From Aldrovandia affinis (taxonomy: Eukaryota; Chordata; Actinopteri; Notacanthiformes; Halosauridae), in contig JAINUG010000196.1 of assembly GCA_029706075.1 (NCBI GenBank), positions 1,459,001-1,523,000 of the forward strand: a stretch of 64,000 bases of DNA, given 5' to 3'. Made by a program: the position numbers and the translations under genes. This document shows positions 1-10,655 of this stretch, piece by piece. The stretch's first letter is position 1; each line of letters starts with the position of its first letter. Under the pieces are notes generated by a model. That model was not told the DNA's origin and did no database searches. It was given only the letters and a program-made list of their open reading frames with translations.

Positions 1-1766
1 TGTTTTTGCACCAATATCCACGTGCAAATGCATTTTATATTTTAACACGGTCTGTTGACACAAATGTGAGCATTAAAGTAGCCTACATCGCATTTCAAAC
101 AGGTTGGTTTCAATCTAGTGGAGAAGTTATGGATTTTTTAATTTTTTTAAGCCCTCACTCAGCACTTCAGCCCACCTTCCGATTCTTGACGGGACTGAAA
201 AGAGTCATCCTTCCCAGACGAGGTTCGCCGCGAAATCCTTGCATAGTGCCACTGCACTAAATACTGGTCATTCCGCTTTTCGTCTGACGCACGTTGAGGA
301 AGAGGGATTTGGTCAATTTAGTTCATAAACACATCCATCAACCTGGAATTTCTAGAACTATTGAGTGGTGATATACCGTTGTTGTATTTGGACCCCTTAC
401 CTTGATAAAATTGATCAGTAGTCGTGGTTAGCTTGATTTCTTCGTTCATATCCCAGTCATTTAGGCATGTTGTTAGATGGAGATCGAGGAAACTGCTCCG
501 GTTTTGTAGCTGCAGAAACATAATTTACATCTATCCAGTGTGGGTAACGTGCAACTTAATGGGCTACACTTCTTCCTGCACGAAGAATCAAGACGCTTTG
601 CTTTGCTTCGCCTCGCATGTTCAGTTGGCATTTAAGAGTATTAAATCGAACCCACTGAAAGCACGTTGCCAGGTGTAAATAATTTGCCACTTTCGGTAAC
701 TGCAGCTGCTGCTAATTGGTGTTGGAACCTTTTCAGGTACGAATGATCAATGGACTGAATATTATATAATAAGAATGGCGTGGAAATAGCGTGCAGTTAT
801 ATTTATTTTTTGTGACACGATATTCACTGAATTGTTGCTAATAGCCTACAGTGGGGAGTTATTTAGAGTAGCCTATGGGCTATGCGCATTGTCAGACAAC
901 GCTGACTGGATTTTTAACTTCAGCGTTAACTTCAGTTGATATTTGATTATTAGGGCTACCGGGTATTCTCTTCTGAGAAATTGGTTAAATTGTCATTTCG
1001 CACTGATTTGTACACTTAAAAACCAGCTGGTATATTTTCGTTTTTCTCCTCTACCTAATCGCAAAAGTTTGTGCAAAAACACAGTTGACATTGCCATTTG
1101 GCATTTTATTGGTTACTTGATTTATCTTTATCAAAAAGGAGGGTTGTTGATGGAACTGAACAATCAGCAGAATTACAAAGCAGAAAAATACACAAATGTT
1201 GACTTTATTTTAAAATGCATTTTCTTGTGGTCAGAGCCCATACTTACTGTTATTTACATCTGGTTGCAAATGCACAATCACACGCCATTGATTTACTGTA
1301 CCATTCAATATACATTTTATTGTCAGTCAGTCAAATACATGGCAGAATTACTTAGTAGACACTGTTCTCCAAGCACTAACATACACAGCTTACACTTTGA
1401 ATATAATTATCCCTTTATACCTCTTTGGTAACTATTGAAATCATTTAGATGAAGCACTTTGCTCATGGCACCAGCACCAGCTGCCACCCGGGATTCAAAC
1501 CTGCAACTAGGTTTTAGAACGAGCCTTCATGTTTAATCACGGCACATCTAATTCCCACATACAAAGTTTGGTTCTAAAAGCATGTGCTTTTACCCCTTCT
1601 ATCACTGGTTTTAATGAAATATATAGTAGGACAGAATAATAACACTATAAAAGTAAAAATTACAATAATTCAAAAGCATGCAGGTCACAGAAATGTACTG
1701 ACCAGTTTAGTTTTTAAAAGCCCAAAAGCAATTATCCCCCAAAAACAAATGTCATGATGTGATGTG
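1..1766. other. Flank downstream of upk2, no gene recognised
   Basis: AT-rich sequence. Open frames up to about 160 codons exist, but their translations have low-complexity composition, no recognisable domain and no supporting splice sites. The part nearest 1766 must include the upk2 3' UTR because upk2 is transcribed leftward, but I could not fix its poly(A) site. A short SINE-like remnant lies near 1470-1530. Confidence 0.5.
1470..1530 (-). repeat. SINE head remnant (tRNA-like)
   Basis: The stretch cccgggattcaaacctgcaa read on the minus strand gives a degenerate RNA polymerase III B box (GGTTTGAATCCC). Similar antisense heads occur near 23345-23420 and 25000-25075. No tail or target duplication was recognised, so this is an old fragment. 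Confidence 0.35.
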
Positions 1767-1909
1767 TCAATCCTCAGAGTTTCCGAAGAACAGGGTGATG
1801 ATCAGAGCCACAAGTAGGATAAACATGGCCACCGACAGAATGACCGTGATCACCACCATTGCACCACTGCGTGCTGGCAGGCCGTCATCGATCTGGGTGT
1901 AGCTCGGGG
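1767..1909 (-). CDS. upk2: upk2 exon 5: juxtamembrane stalk, transmembrane helix, stop
   Basis: The acceptor is ctcttccag before 1909, entered in phase 1. It encodes APSYTQIDDGLPARSGAM and then the hydrophobic helix, closely similar to the mammalian segment MVVITVLLSVAMF. The stop TGA is at 1767-1769. Confidence 0.93.
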
Positions 1910-3843
1910 CTGGAAGAGAGCGCAAATGATTTTGAATGGCTGTGCTGCAAATCGTTGAGTACAGGTGCAAAGGTGATTGGTTGGAAATGCCATTATGCCA
2001 TTAATGGATGATTTGTATGAGTCAATTGAAATACTTTGTTAGTGTATCGAAATACAGGCAACACTATGATTTGTCAAATCAGCAAGTCACTGACAATACA
2101 TAGCCCCGCCCATTCTGGGTTTCATGAAGCCTCATTGTTTCATTATGATTAGGGTCTCCTGCAGGTAGTGATGGGAGAGTGAGGTTTCTTAAACACAAAA
2201 ATGGGTGTAGCTATTATGTGCTATGAGAAACTTACTGATTTTAACCAGTGTTTTACTGCAGTCTTTTGTTTTGTTCAAAAAAAAGTAAGTGATTGATAGT
2301 ACATAATAGCTCTAAAGCAGTGGTCCCCAACCTTTTTTGCACCATGGACCGGTTTCATGCAAGACCATTTTCCACGGACCGGCGGACCGAGGGAGGGGAG
2401 GGGGGAAGGGGGACGGGGGTGCATGGAAAAAAGAACTGAGACAAGTGTGTAAACACAGACGGAAGTGGTCATTTTTCAAAATAAAACACCCTGCAGACTG
2501 CGATAGTCAATAAAATGGAAATAAAATTTAAACGTTTTTATTATTTCTGTGCGGACCGGTGGTTGGGGACCCCTGCTCTAAAGCATTATACTGTAAAATA
2601 TTGAATATCTTAGGATATGTCTTAATATATACCAAAATGTAGGGAAATATTATGAAATATCAACAATTGGCAATTTCATATGTGTAATTGTATGCTTGTA
2701 TAATATAATACATTTCACTATCCGTATCAATTATACATTTATACAATTACATGCATGAAAGTGGTAGTCATTTAGTTTCAGTACATGCTGTTGACATTCT
2801 TATTGTATAACCTCTTATAAATGTCACAACCTTATATTTTGGATAGTATGTTTTAAAACAGTTATGCCCCAGAATGAATGGCTGTTTTGTTGATGGAGTG
2901 ATGTTGGCTATCATAAAGCCAGGTCCGTCTAAAAACTAAATCTATTGATCCTAGTCCTGTCCTGTGGTAAAGAATGGAATGAAAGCTGGAAATCATTTAG
3001 AAAGAAAAGAAAAGTGGATAGAAATATCATTATTTTTAGCCAATAATTACCTGCCCTTGTGGTGGCCAATAAAGCCTTGCTCCTCTCTGTATCCACAATA
3101 TATTGAAAGCTGTCAAGAAGACAAACTGCATTTATTTTCTGTGTCATTAACAAAGCATCAAAAGGCTTTTAGGGATAAGACATTTGAACAATGGGAAATC
3201 ACAAATATAAATCTAAAAGCACAACAAATCAAATAGTATGCTTTTGGGTTTTGATTTGTGAGATTTAAAAGCATGCCCTGGAAATGTTGAACATGGATAA
3301 CATTTGCCAATATTTTTGTTGCTTGATTTACAGTATATATATATATATATATATATCTCCATTACTGTTACTCATACTTAGCCTGCAGCTGTATTAGTCA
3401 TATTGAATGAATGTGACATATTTATTGAGTGGAAAATAAGAACAGCGCACACCTCGGATGTACTCATGCACTGTGTGTACATTTGCACGAAAACCCAAAA
3501 TTATGCAACCGTGCCAACCTGTATTCGGTCCCATTGGCAAGGTTCATCACTTGATACCCCAGGTCTCTTTTAAGGGTGAAGTGCGCGTTCTGTTCAGGGA
3601 ATGAAATCAAACCTCTCTTTGACCGACACAGGGGGACCGGGAATATATTCCTCAGGATCGCTGTTGGACAAAGAGTCTCAATCAAAACCTAGAATATCTG
3701 CTACTGTTATTTACTATGAAACTTGATAGTACCTCTTTCCTGGAAGTACTCAGGAAGTATACATTTAGTAATGAAAATGTATACAACCACTGTGGCTGTG
3801 CATTAATGTAATCTAGAATAGATTATTATCTCATCAGATTTAA

Positions 3844-3882
<39 letters not shown>

Positions 3883-4997
3883 CACACATATATATATAGG
3901 TATTGCAAAATTGTAATTAACCAGAGGCACTGGTGGTAGGTATTCTAATTCCTGACCGCTTTATAGTTATCTTGGTAATGTACAAATGTGTGCAGGGCTA
4001 ATCCTGACTCAGTTGCTCCTTACATACTAGCTTGTCATCCCAGTCCTCTTAAAATAATAGGAATCTGCATTTCAAACAATTTGATATTCAAAGTTGTATG
4101 ACAAACAAAATCAAATTTTTGAATAAATCAACCCCACTTTTTCCCCAAAATTTTGCATGAACTTCTATGTTTTCTGTGTAAATAATGACCCACTATATCT
4201 GCATTCACAAGAGAATTATATCAACAAATAATCTGCCTTTGCAGGGTTCTCCCATGCCTCTATCATGAATACTAATGAGAAATAATAAAAAAATAAAGAT
4301 TTTTTTCTTCATGTTTATATTACTTAAACATCTGAACATTGATCCAAGTAGCTGATAAATGATCAGCTTGGTTGAATATTAGGAAAAAAATAGTATTTAG
4401 TCTGATCTCTATAAAACATGACTGTTCAGTAATAGAGGGTTTGATTGTTCCATTACTCACTTTTCTCATTCGTGCCAGTATTGTTGTACTCAAGATCGAC
4501 ACTCCTTCCCGCCAGAGTACAAGGCGGTAGTCCGAGGATCACTGAGCGTTCAAATGTGCTGCTTATCACTTCATCAGATAGGAGCTTCAGTTCAAATTCT
4601 GGAATGAAGTAGAATTTTCAAAAAACTAATTGTCAGGGATAACACCAGCAAAGCACCAATAATTACACTCAGCTACAAAGGACAATTCAGAAGCGGGCCT
4701 AAATATCAACAGCTCCAACAGTAGCTGGAGTTGTGCCTAATCTTTCACCACCTGCTATGAGACTTTTTTTGTTGAGTTAAGATATAATTCCAGCCATACT
4801 CTTTAAAGCATACATAGCTTACAGTATATTCTCTCGTTCTGAAGTAAACCTATAAACATACTTTTACAATCTTTAGAATTAGTTGAATCAGTTCACAGAC
4901 CAAATAAGGACAGTTATTCTGTTTACCAGAAATGTTAATTACCTGCATTTGCGACGGTGAAAAACACCCCAAAGACACCTAAAATTATGGTTTTCAT
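1767..4997 (-). CDS. upk2: Uroplakin-2, complete five-exon gene
   Basis: Join of 4943-4997, 4461-4598, 3519-3660, 3051-3109 and 1767-1909 on the minus strand; phases agree and give 178 aa plus stop (human UPK2 is 184 aa). Residues 1-18 are a signal peptide (MKTIILGVFGVFFTVANA). The propeptide contains LPPC at 42-45, as in mammals, and ends in the furin-type site RSKR at 77-80, the counterpart of human RGRR. The ectodomain has N-glycosylation sequons at N57 and N107. One transmembrane helix spans about 149-173 (MVVITVILSVAMF...), followed by a five-residue tail, GNSED. Uroplakin-2 pairs with uroplakin-1a in the plaques of the urothelial apical membrane; its role in fish is less defined. The next gene upstream is cbl, in the opposite orientation. 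Confidence 0.93.
2318..2575. mobile_element. hAT-type MITE with perfect 8-bp target duplication
   Basis: Terminal inverted repeats begin cagtggtccccaacc at the left and end ggttggggacccctg at the right. Both ends are flanked by the identical 8-mer ctctaaag (2310-2317 and 2576-2583). The 258-bp element has no transposase frame. The 8-bp duplication and CAG-type ends are typical of non-autonomous hAT elements. It sits in upk2 intron 4. Confidence 0.88.
3051..3109 (-). CDS. upk2: upk2 exon 4 (59 bp)
   Basis: This small exon has a pyrimidine-rich acceptor (ttgtcttcttgacag) and donor CAG|GTAATT. It enters in phase 2 and leaves in phase 1, exactly what joins exons 3 and 5. It encodes SFQYIVDTERSKALLATTRA, matching human YISYLVKKGTATESSREI. 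Confidence 0.85.
3337..3357. repeat. (TA)n microsatellite
   Basis: About ten TA units in upk2 intron 3. A second mixed TA/CA array lies in the same intron at about 3844-3898. Confidence 0.9.
3519..3660 (-). CDS. upk2: upk2 exon 3: furin site and conserved ectodomain
   Basis: I chose the acceptor after ccaacag (3661-3663) because it alone keeps the frame; a more upstream AG would put a stop in frame. It encodes TILRNIFPVPLCRSKR|GLIS, then YQVMNLANGTEY, aligned to human CRGRRELVS and YQVTNLVPGTKF. The donor is TACAG|GTTGGC. Confidence 0.9.
4461..4598 (-). CDS. upk2: upk2 exon 2: propeptide
   Basis: The acceptor is ttcattccag and the donor AAAA|GTGAGT. It encodes EFELKLLSDEVISSTFERS and then VILGLPPCTLAGRSVDLEY; the LPPC motif is shared with mammalian uroplakin-2 (VALPPCHLTGG). 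Confidence 0.9.
4943..4997 (-). CDS. upk2: upk2 exon 1: start codon and signal peptide
   Basis: The ATG at 4997-4995 opens MKTIILGVFGVFFTVANA, a good signal peptide with an AxA-type end. The donor is GCAG|GTAATT, leaving in phase 1. Confidence 0.88.
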
Positions 4998-5330
4998 GTT
5001 TTGCGTTTGAAGGTTTTCCAGAATCCGTCAAATGGGTGAAATCTGTGAATAGCACTGCGCTGTGGAAAACAGGTGGGACCTGAATAACCTGAGTGGGTGT
5101 GCAGATCAGCCAATCGGTGGGCAGGGAGCTGCCCAGGATCTTTGGGAGCGGAAACCAGTCTGACCAGACTGTTATGCAGTGTTTTTGTTCACCTGAGCTT
5201 TATTTACCGCCCCCCACAACCTTCACACACCCCACAACGAGTCTGGGTGTGACAATTGATGCTTGTTCAAATCTCAATTTCTCAGCATGTGTCATATTAA
5301 TTGCACTAATTCCACTATTGAGATATATAC

Positions 5331-5334
<4 letters not shown>

Positions 5335-5382
<48 letters not shown>
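5335..5382. repeat. (GT)n microsatellite
   Basis: A long GT run followed by GA-rich sequence. Open frames of CVCVCV or HTHTHT type across it are artefacts. Confidence 0.95.
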
Positions 5383-5383
<1 letters not shown>

Positions 5384-5750
5384 TGTGAGAGAGAGTGTGG
5401 GTTTTTATCTGTCACTTTGCATGAAGGGGAGCCCTAACTGCCTCTGTATAGGATATACTCCACCCCATGCCTGTGTGCTTCTGTGGGGCCTATCCCCTAT
5501 GCAATGCCAATACATATCAGCAGGGACTTTTTCATTGTTGTAAGTGTGGGTATACTTTCTCTATACTTTCACACACATTAGCTTGATAAGGTCTCTGGTC
5601 CTCCCATTCACCTATAATCATCTAATCAAAGGTGATTTAACATTTGGACGTTTTTTTACTTACTTATAGCTGGTCACTTGTTGTAAGTTTATATATTTTA
5701 AATTAAGCTATTTCATTGTCATTCTGCTCTGCCTCTGTCTGGGTGCACAG

Positions 5751-5812
5751 AGGAACTGAAGGAGAAGCTCCAGGACTTTGTGGATGAGACCAACGGCAAG
5801 CGGCCCGGCTGA
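5751..5812 (+). CDS. Orphan terminal exon of an unrecognised gene
   Basis: A strong acceptor (tgctctgcctctgtctgggtgcacag) is followed by 62 bp read in phase 1 as ELKEKLQDFVDETNGKRPG and a TGA at 5810-5812. Codon choice (GAG, AAG, CTC, CAG, GAC, ACC, AAC, GGC) matches the host exons and stands out from the AT-rich surroundings. No companion exon was found upstream on the plus strand in this window. It is either the last exon of a gene with a long preceding intron or a fragment left by rearrangement. I do not recognise the protein. Confidence 0.45.
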
Positions 5813-7079
5813 TCATGATCATGGATATCCTGAGGTATTTACCTTGTGTAATCACTATATACACTAAAATGCCACAAAATTGAGTATACAATCATATAGA
5901 ATGAACCTATTTATTATTGCACAGTGTGATACAGTTTAGTCTGAAAATGCAATAATTACTTATATTAATTATTACTATGATCAATTATTTATGATTACTA
6001 TAGCATTCAAATAGTATGTTTGGGGTTCTTCTGGAATAACATCATCCAGTGTGATAAGAGCATTACTCTCATGTGCCGAGCTAAACCTTCTGTCTCTGTT
6101 ATCTGGCGCCCTCTAGTGGGAATTGGAGGGAATTACTAAAATTAAATCTGAGTTAAAATATCATCCTGAAAATCTGCAATATTCTTAATAGTTTGGGCTT
6201 CAGATTGTTAAAGTAGCAAGTGTCAATGGCCGCTTGGGGTATTTGCCTGCAGAAAAATAAAAATATTATCTTTGCTTGGAGATCTCTTTCTGTTTATCCA
6301 TCTGTCAGAATTGTTGAATATTTATCAAGATTTCCATATATTATGTCCTTCGTACGAAGCTTGCATTGGATTCGTTGTATGATTATTTTAGCACTGTTTT
6401 TACCTTGATTAATTATTACTGATGTGTTAGTTGTTATTCTGTACCTATACGCTTGTTCTGGCAGCTCTTACAATAACTAATTCTATATACAGTATATTTT
6501 AAGAAGGCAGCTACTTTGTTTACACACATGTGGTTGAAGAATCCTGTTGAACGCTGTTCATGACAAACACATCACAGTCTCTTGCGCGAACTATGATTAT
6601 TCCTACCATGTATTAATGCACATCTTGTAAGTCGCTCTGGAGCGTCTGCTAAATGCTTAAAATGTAAATGTAAAATGCAGTCAGCATTTTCATTAAAAAC
6701 TAAATTTTGTCAATTTCAAAACCTTTTAAAATACAGAATGTTAATCATTACATGACATTTTCTAAATTATGAAATATATTCTCTCAATATGCCATATATG
6801 TCTAGATATATGTCAAGAATGAAAAACACATGCATTCTTTTCAGGGTATCACTTTTCATTTGGGAAACATCCACAAAGGTAAAAATTAAGTTACCAATAT
6901 AATATATTATATTATATTATATTATGTTGTCATACTGACATTGTCCTTGAGCAGCATTTTGTCAATATTTTGAGATAGATAATTTTATAAGTTTTCTCAT
7001 GTATTTTTCTCAAAGAATATATTGCTTTTGCATCTGCCCATCAGTTTGCATCTGATTTTCAATATCTTACACACTTGGC
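5813..7079. other. AT-rich intergenic stretch
   Basis: No gene seen. It contains one copy of the L2/SINE 3' tail near 6612-6675 and a short TTATA run near 6902-6925. Confidence 0.5.
6612..6675 (+). repeat. L2/SINE 3' tail fragment
   Basis: The sequence gtaagtcgctctggagcgtc, then tgctaaatgcttaaaatgta, is the conserved fish L2-type tail with part of its stem-loop missing, ending in TGTAA-like repeats. About ten such tails occur in the window in both orientations. Confidence 0.75.
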
Positions 7080-7700
7080 AATAAACAATGATCATCTGGT
7101 TTAAGTGCAAACTAGAATAATAAAATATTTTTTAAATGATCTCAGCATTTGAGATTCATAAATGTTCCCGTTTCTCTTCACTCAAGAAGCCGCACAAAAA
7201 AAGCCTCACTAAAAACCTCATCTGACCATAACACCCGGTTCCAATCAGAGTTCCAATGCCGATCTCTGATTGAAACCGGGTGGTATGGTCAGATGAAACC
7301 AAAATTTAGTTTTTTGGCCCTATACCTATGGAGAAATTTGGTGATGGATCTTTAATGTTATGAGTTTTTTCTGCATCTACTGGTCCTGAGGCTTGTTAAA
7401 GTCAATGGAATTATGAAATCCAGCAAGTACCAAGACATTATGGCCAAAACCTGGTTCCCCCTGCCAGAAAGCAGAAATTGAGCTGAAAATGGATCTTGTG
7501 TACTATAAGCACAGACTAAAGGATCTGAAGGATCTTGAAAGATTCTGCACGGAGGAATGGTCAAAGATCTCCCCAATATGTCTCATGAAACACATTAGAA
7601 AATGACATGTTAATGCAGATTAATTTTTGTTGGATTTTATGTTAAATCATTATTGGGGGTGGCAATAATTGTGACATACCGGTATATCTTTTTGGAAAAA
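7080..7700 (+). mobile_element. Degenerate Tc1-like fragment with a fold-back
   Basis: RVVWSDETK at 7277-7303 is the Tc1 motif carrying the first catalytic aspartate. Downstream peptides such as KDLERFCTEEWSKI-like sequence and the end gggggtggcaataattgtga are typical of fish Tc1 elements. The WSDE segment is also present in reverse just upstream (7221-7253), so two arms fold on each other around 7254-7264. The element is decayed, with no usable transposase frame. Confidence 0.75.
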
Positions 7701-7736
7701 ATTAAAAAATGTTTTTTCTCTGAACAACTGTACATT

Positions 7737-8139
7737 TGTAGTGGTGAACGCTGCTGAATCAAGAGTCGAGAGACATTGCTTTTCCATTATAGTGCTCCTT
7801 CTTTATTAAAATAAAGCATGAGGCACCGGGAAGTACAATCTTAGCTTGTCTTTCATACGGGAGTCATTCTAAGCGCATACACACTGAATGACGGTGGACA
7901 ATGTGACATACGCTCATACAAACATCATTCATATGAAGGGAAAGGGGGTTTTCACTCAAACAACATAGCGATTTCCACATTTGAACATAGGTGAATATAG
8001 CTAGCTAAACAAGGGCCCCTGGGACATACGGTAGCTTTATAGCCTGCGGCTACCTAGTTTAGCCACCTTAGATGCTATAAACACACAAGATGGCAGGCAG
8101 CTAGCACTCCTGTGGCTAGGCTAGCTGCCCACCGTTACA
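7737..8139 (-). repeat. LTR (3' LTR of the minus-strand Gypsy element)
   Basis: Shares long stretches with 11512-11920, for example tcttgactt/tcttagctt followed by gtctttcatacgggagtcat in both. On the minus strand it starts TGTAACGG and ends CTACA. Confidence 0.9.
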
Positions 8140-8940
8140 CTACCCACGTTTAAAAAAATGAGCAGCATCCCCGCTGCATCTGGTCCAGTCCACCGGAACA
8201 AAGTTTGCGAACCACGCGGGTGGTCTCTGATGCCTCCCACCCCACCGTCGAGGTTACGATGTCCGGCCCGGGCTCAGGCGACAATGGTGTTGGCGGTCGG
8301 GACCCAGCGGCAGCGACGAACCAGGGTCCAGGCTGCTGGCGGTGAGTTGCTGGGGAGCGGAGGTAGGTCCACAGCAAGCTGAGAGTCGCTGTGGGGGCAA
8401 GGATAGCCCTGTGGCAGGCTACGAGTGGCCCACCCTCGGGGTCGAGGGGCATTCTTCAGCGCCCGGGGTGAGTCAATCGCGGTGTAGCACCACAATTCGT
8501 CGCCGTTGGTGAAGTCGGAGTTTGTAGACCACGTCTGACAGTCGTTCCAGGACAAGATAGGAGTCTTCCCAGTCGCTGTCTAGTTTTGGCACCTGGCCTT
8601 TTCTTCTGCGGGGGTTAAAGATCCAGATCCGCTCGCCTGCTTGAAACTCACGGCCCGGGCAGCGTGCGTCATAGTTCAATCAGTTGTCGCTCCACCCCTG
8701 CTGATGTTTGCGGGCTAGTTGGTGTACGTGGTCGAGGCGGTCTTGCAGGCAGTTCCGGGTCAGGCGGGCAGTCGAATATCAGGCTGACAGGTGTGCGCAG
8801 CTCCCGTCCCAGCATGAAGGATGCCGGCATGCACTCCATGGACTCCTGTACCGCTGACCTGTATGACAGCAGGTCCAGAGGGAGGTGGCATCCCAGTCTT
8901 TTGGGTGCCTCGATGTTAGGAGAGCCAGCTGCGTGGTACA

Positions 8941-9002
8941 TTTTACATTTTAAGCATTTAGCAGACGCTCTTATCCAGAGCGACTTACAATATGTGCATT
9001 AG
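8941..9002 (-). repeat. L2/SINE tail fragment inside the Gypsy element
   Basis: The sequence catttagcagacgctcttat, then ccagagcgacttacaa, is the reverse complement of the common tail. It forms the older target into which the adjacent SINE inserted. Confidence 0.8.
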
Positions 9003-9228
9003 CATGGGGCTGGCAGTGTGGTATAATGGTTAGGGAACTGGGCTTGTAACTCAGAGGTTGCAGGTTCAATCCCCAGGTGGGGCACTGCTGTTGTACCCTT
9101 GAGCAAGGTACTTAACCTGAATTGCTTCAGTTAATATCCAGCTGTATAAATGGATTGTATGTAAAGAAATGTAAACTGTAAGTCGCTCTGGATAAGAGCG
9201 TCTGCTAAATGCCTGTAATGTAATGTAA
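9003..9228 (+). mobile_element. tRNA-derived SINE (UnaSINE1-like) with 8-bp target duplication
   Basis: The head has A box-like tggtataatggttaggg and B box ggttcaatccc. The body (cttgagcaaggtacttaacc) is followed by the L2-type tail gtcgctctggataagagcgt and (TGTAA)n. The 8-mer tgcattag flanks both ends (8995-9002 and 9229-9236). It is a complete-looking insertion in the Gypsy element. Mobilisation by an L2-clade LINE sharing the tail is known for this kind of SINE. Confidence 0.88.
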
Positions 9229-9574
9229 TGCATTAGTACATGGTAGGAACAATCATCCTACCATGGTGGTAAGGGTGAGATTGAAGCGCTCCACCAGGCC
9301 GTCGCTTTGCGGGTGGAAGGGAGTGGTGCGAGTCTTCCGAATGGCGAGCCTGCAACACACCTCACCAAACACTCAAAGTTCCTCCACTGGTCGCTGTGCA
9401 GTTCCGCTGGCATGCCGAACCAGCAGAACATCCCCTCCAGGAGATGGTCTGCTACTACTGAGACTTCTTGTGATGGTATGGCATACACCTCCAGCCACTT
9501 GGTAAAATAGTCCATGGCCATGAGGACATAGCAGTTACCGGATTCTGATACTGGAAACTGTCCCAGCAGACATG

Positions 9575-9640
9575 AAAAACTGGAGGGTGTAATTGGCTAC
9601 TAAATTGGGAGAAAATAGGATAAAATCAGAAACAAAAACA
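9575..9640 (+). repeat. Tail fragment of a second SINE family
   Basis: The sequence ggctactaaattgggagaaa is the reverse complement of the ttttctcccaattcagtagcc end seen at 43690 and 48090. It is a short piece inside the Gypsy element. Confidence 0.5.
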
Positions 9641-9659
9641 ACTAAAACAAACAAAAAAA

Positions 9660-10309
9660 CTGCTCTCTGAGGCAGTGCAGTTTACGGCGTAGTGTCCGGA
9701 CCCTGTGGTGCCGTGAACCAGGCACAGTATGGTGGGCCGTAGCTGGAGAGTGGTGATGAGTTGGAGACGGACGACGCCCTGGGCTGGGTCTGACCAGTGG
9801 CGATACAGCAGGTCATCGTGGAGGTGTAGCAAGCCCCACTGGGCCTCCAGCTGCTTGAATGCCGGAGAGAAGGGAGAGAGTGTGGAGTGGCTAGGCCTCG
9901 TCCCTGTTCTTAGCCATTGGAGGACCGGGCCGACCTGTTTGTCTCCCTCCTGGGCTGCGCGGACTTGAGATGGCATTAGGTCAGCTATCGCTGTCGGGGC
10001 AGTGGTGTCGAGCACGACAGCAGCAGTACAGATTTGGCCTCTCCTTGTGTCTTTTTCCTCTGCCAGCTCGCAGGCTTCAGTGCAACAGGGGCGGTGGGAC
10101 AGCACATCAGCATTCAGGTGTTTTGCTCCTGCACGATGCTCTGTTTCAAAGTCAAACTCTTGCAGGGCTTCTAGCCAGCGGGCTCCTTGTCCCCTCCGGA
10201 TCCTTGAATCGCAGCAGCTATTGGAGGGAGGCGTGGTCCCAGAGCAAACCCCGTAATAAACCTCCTGTAGTATGAGGCTAGGCCCAGGAAGCTGCGCACC
10301 TCCCCTCAC
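9660..10309 (-). pseudogene. Gypsy RNase H and integrase-leading region, fossil
   Basis: FDFETEHRAGAKHLNADVLS resembles the end of Gypsy RNase H (xxxHRPGxxHxNADxLSR). LLHLHDDLLYRHW-type residues nearer 9800 are like the linker before the integrase zinc-binding region. Broken. Confidence 0.75.
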
Positions 10310-10412
10310 CTGTTGATGTTGCAGACGGCCACTTTTCCACTGCCTCCACTTTAACTGTGGCCCACTCGTGATGCTGTGGGGCTTGGTGATGAACAGGCTG
10401 GAGATGTCCTGC

Positions 10413-10655
10413 TTAGGTCAGCCTGCTTTCATTTCCTGATAGCTGCCGGGCCACTTCTTGCTGCATTATCTTTTGGCAGTCCCTGGCGAAGGGGCCTTGT
10501 TTGCCGCAGTAGGAGCAGGAGGTGTTGAAGCAGTGTGCTGCTGCCCTAGCTGGTGCAGTTTCGTAGTCACTTTTTGCCTCTCCGCTGGCGTGTGCAAGCG
10601 TTTCCTCATCTAGGATCGCCTCCAATTCCTCCGCCTTAGCTAAGGTCTCATTCAA
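10413..10655 (-). pseudogene. Gypsy gag CCHC zinc-knuckle region, fossil
   Basis: The motif CSYCGKQGPFARDC fits the CX2CX4HX4C retroelement knuckle region, with F at the usual histidine place. More gag-like sequence probably continues to about 11460. Broken. Confidence 0.7.

Larger units (their letters stand above)
8473..9521 (-). pseudogene. Gypsy integrase region, fossil
   Basis: The piece at 9258-9521 resembles the Gypsy integrase core (MDYFTKWLEVYAIP, then ADHLLEGMFCWFGMPAELHS and a DQ). The piece at 8473-8679 resembles the integrase C-terminal, chromodomain-adjacent segment (GERIWIFNPRRRKGQVPKL). SINE insertions lie between the two. Broken; treated as a fossil. Confidence 0.8.

Noticed and set aside
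943-1431. 162-codon plus-strand frame
   Set aside because: AT-rich, biased composition without domain, start context or splice partners; consistent with chance.
3664-3690. Alternative upstream acceptor for upk2 exon 3
   Set aside because: Both upstream AG choices put a stop in frame after exon 2; the acceptor ending at 3661 keeps the frame and the alignment.
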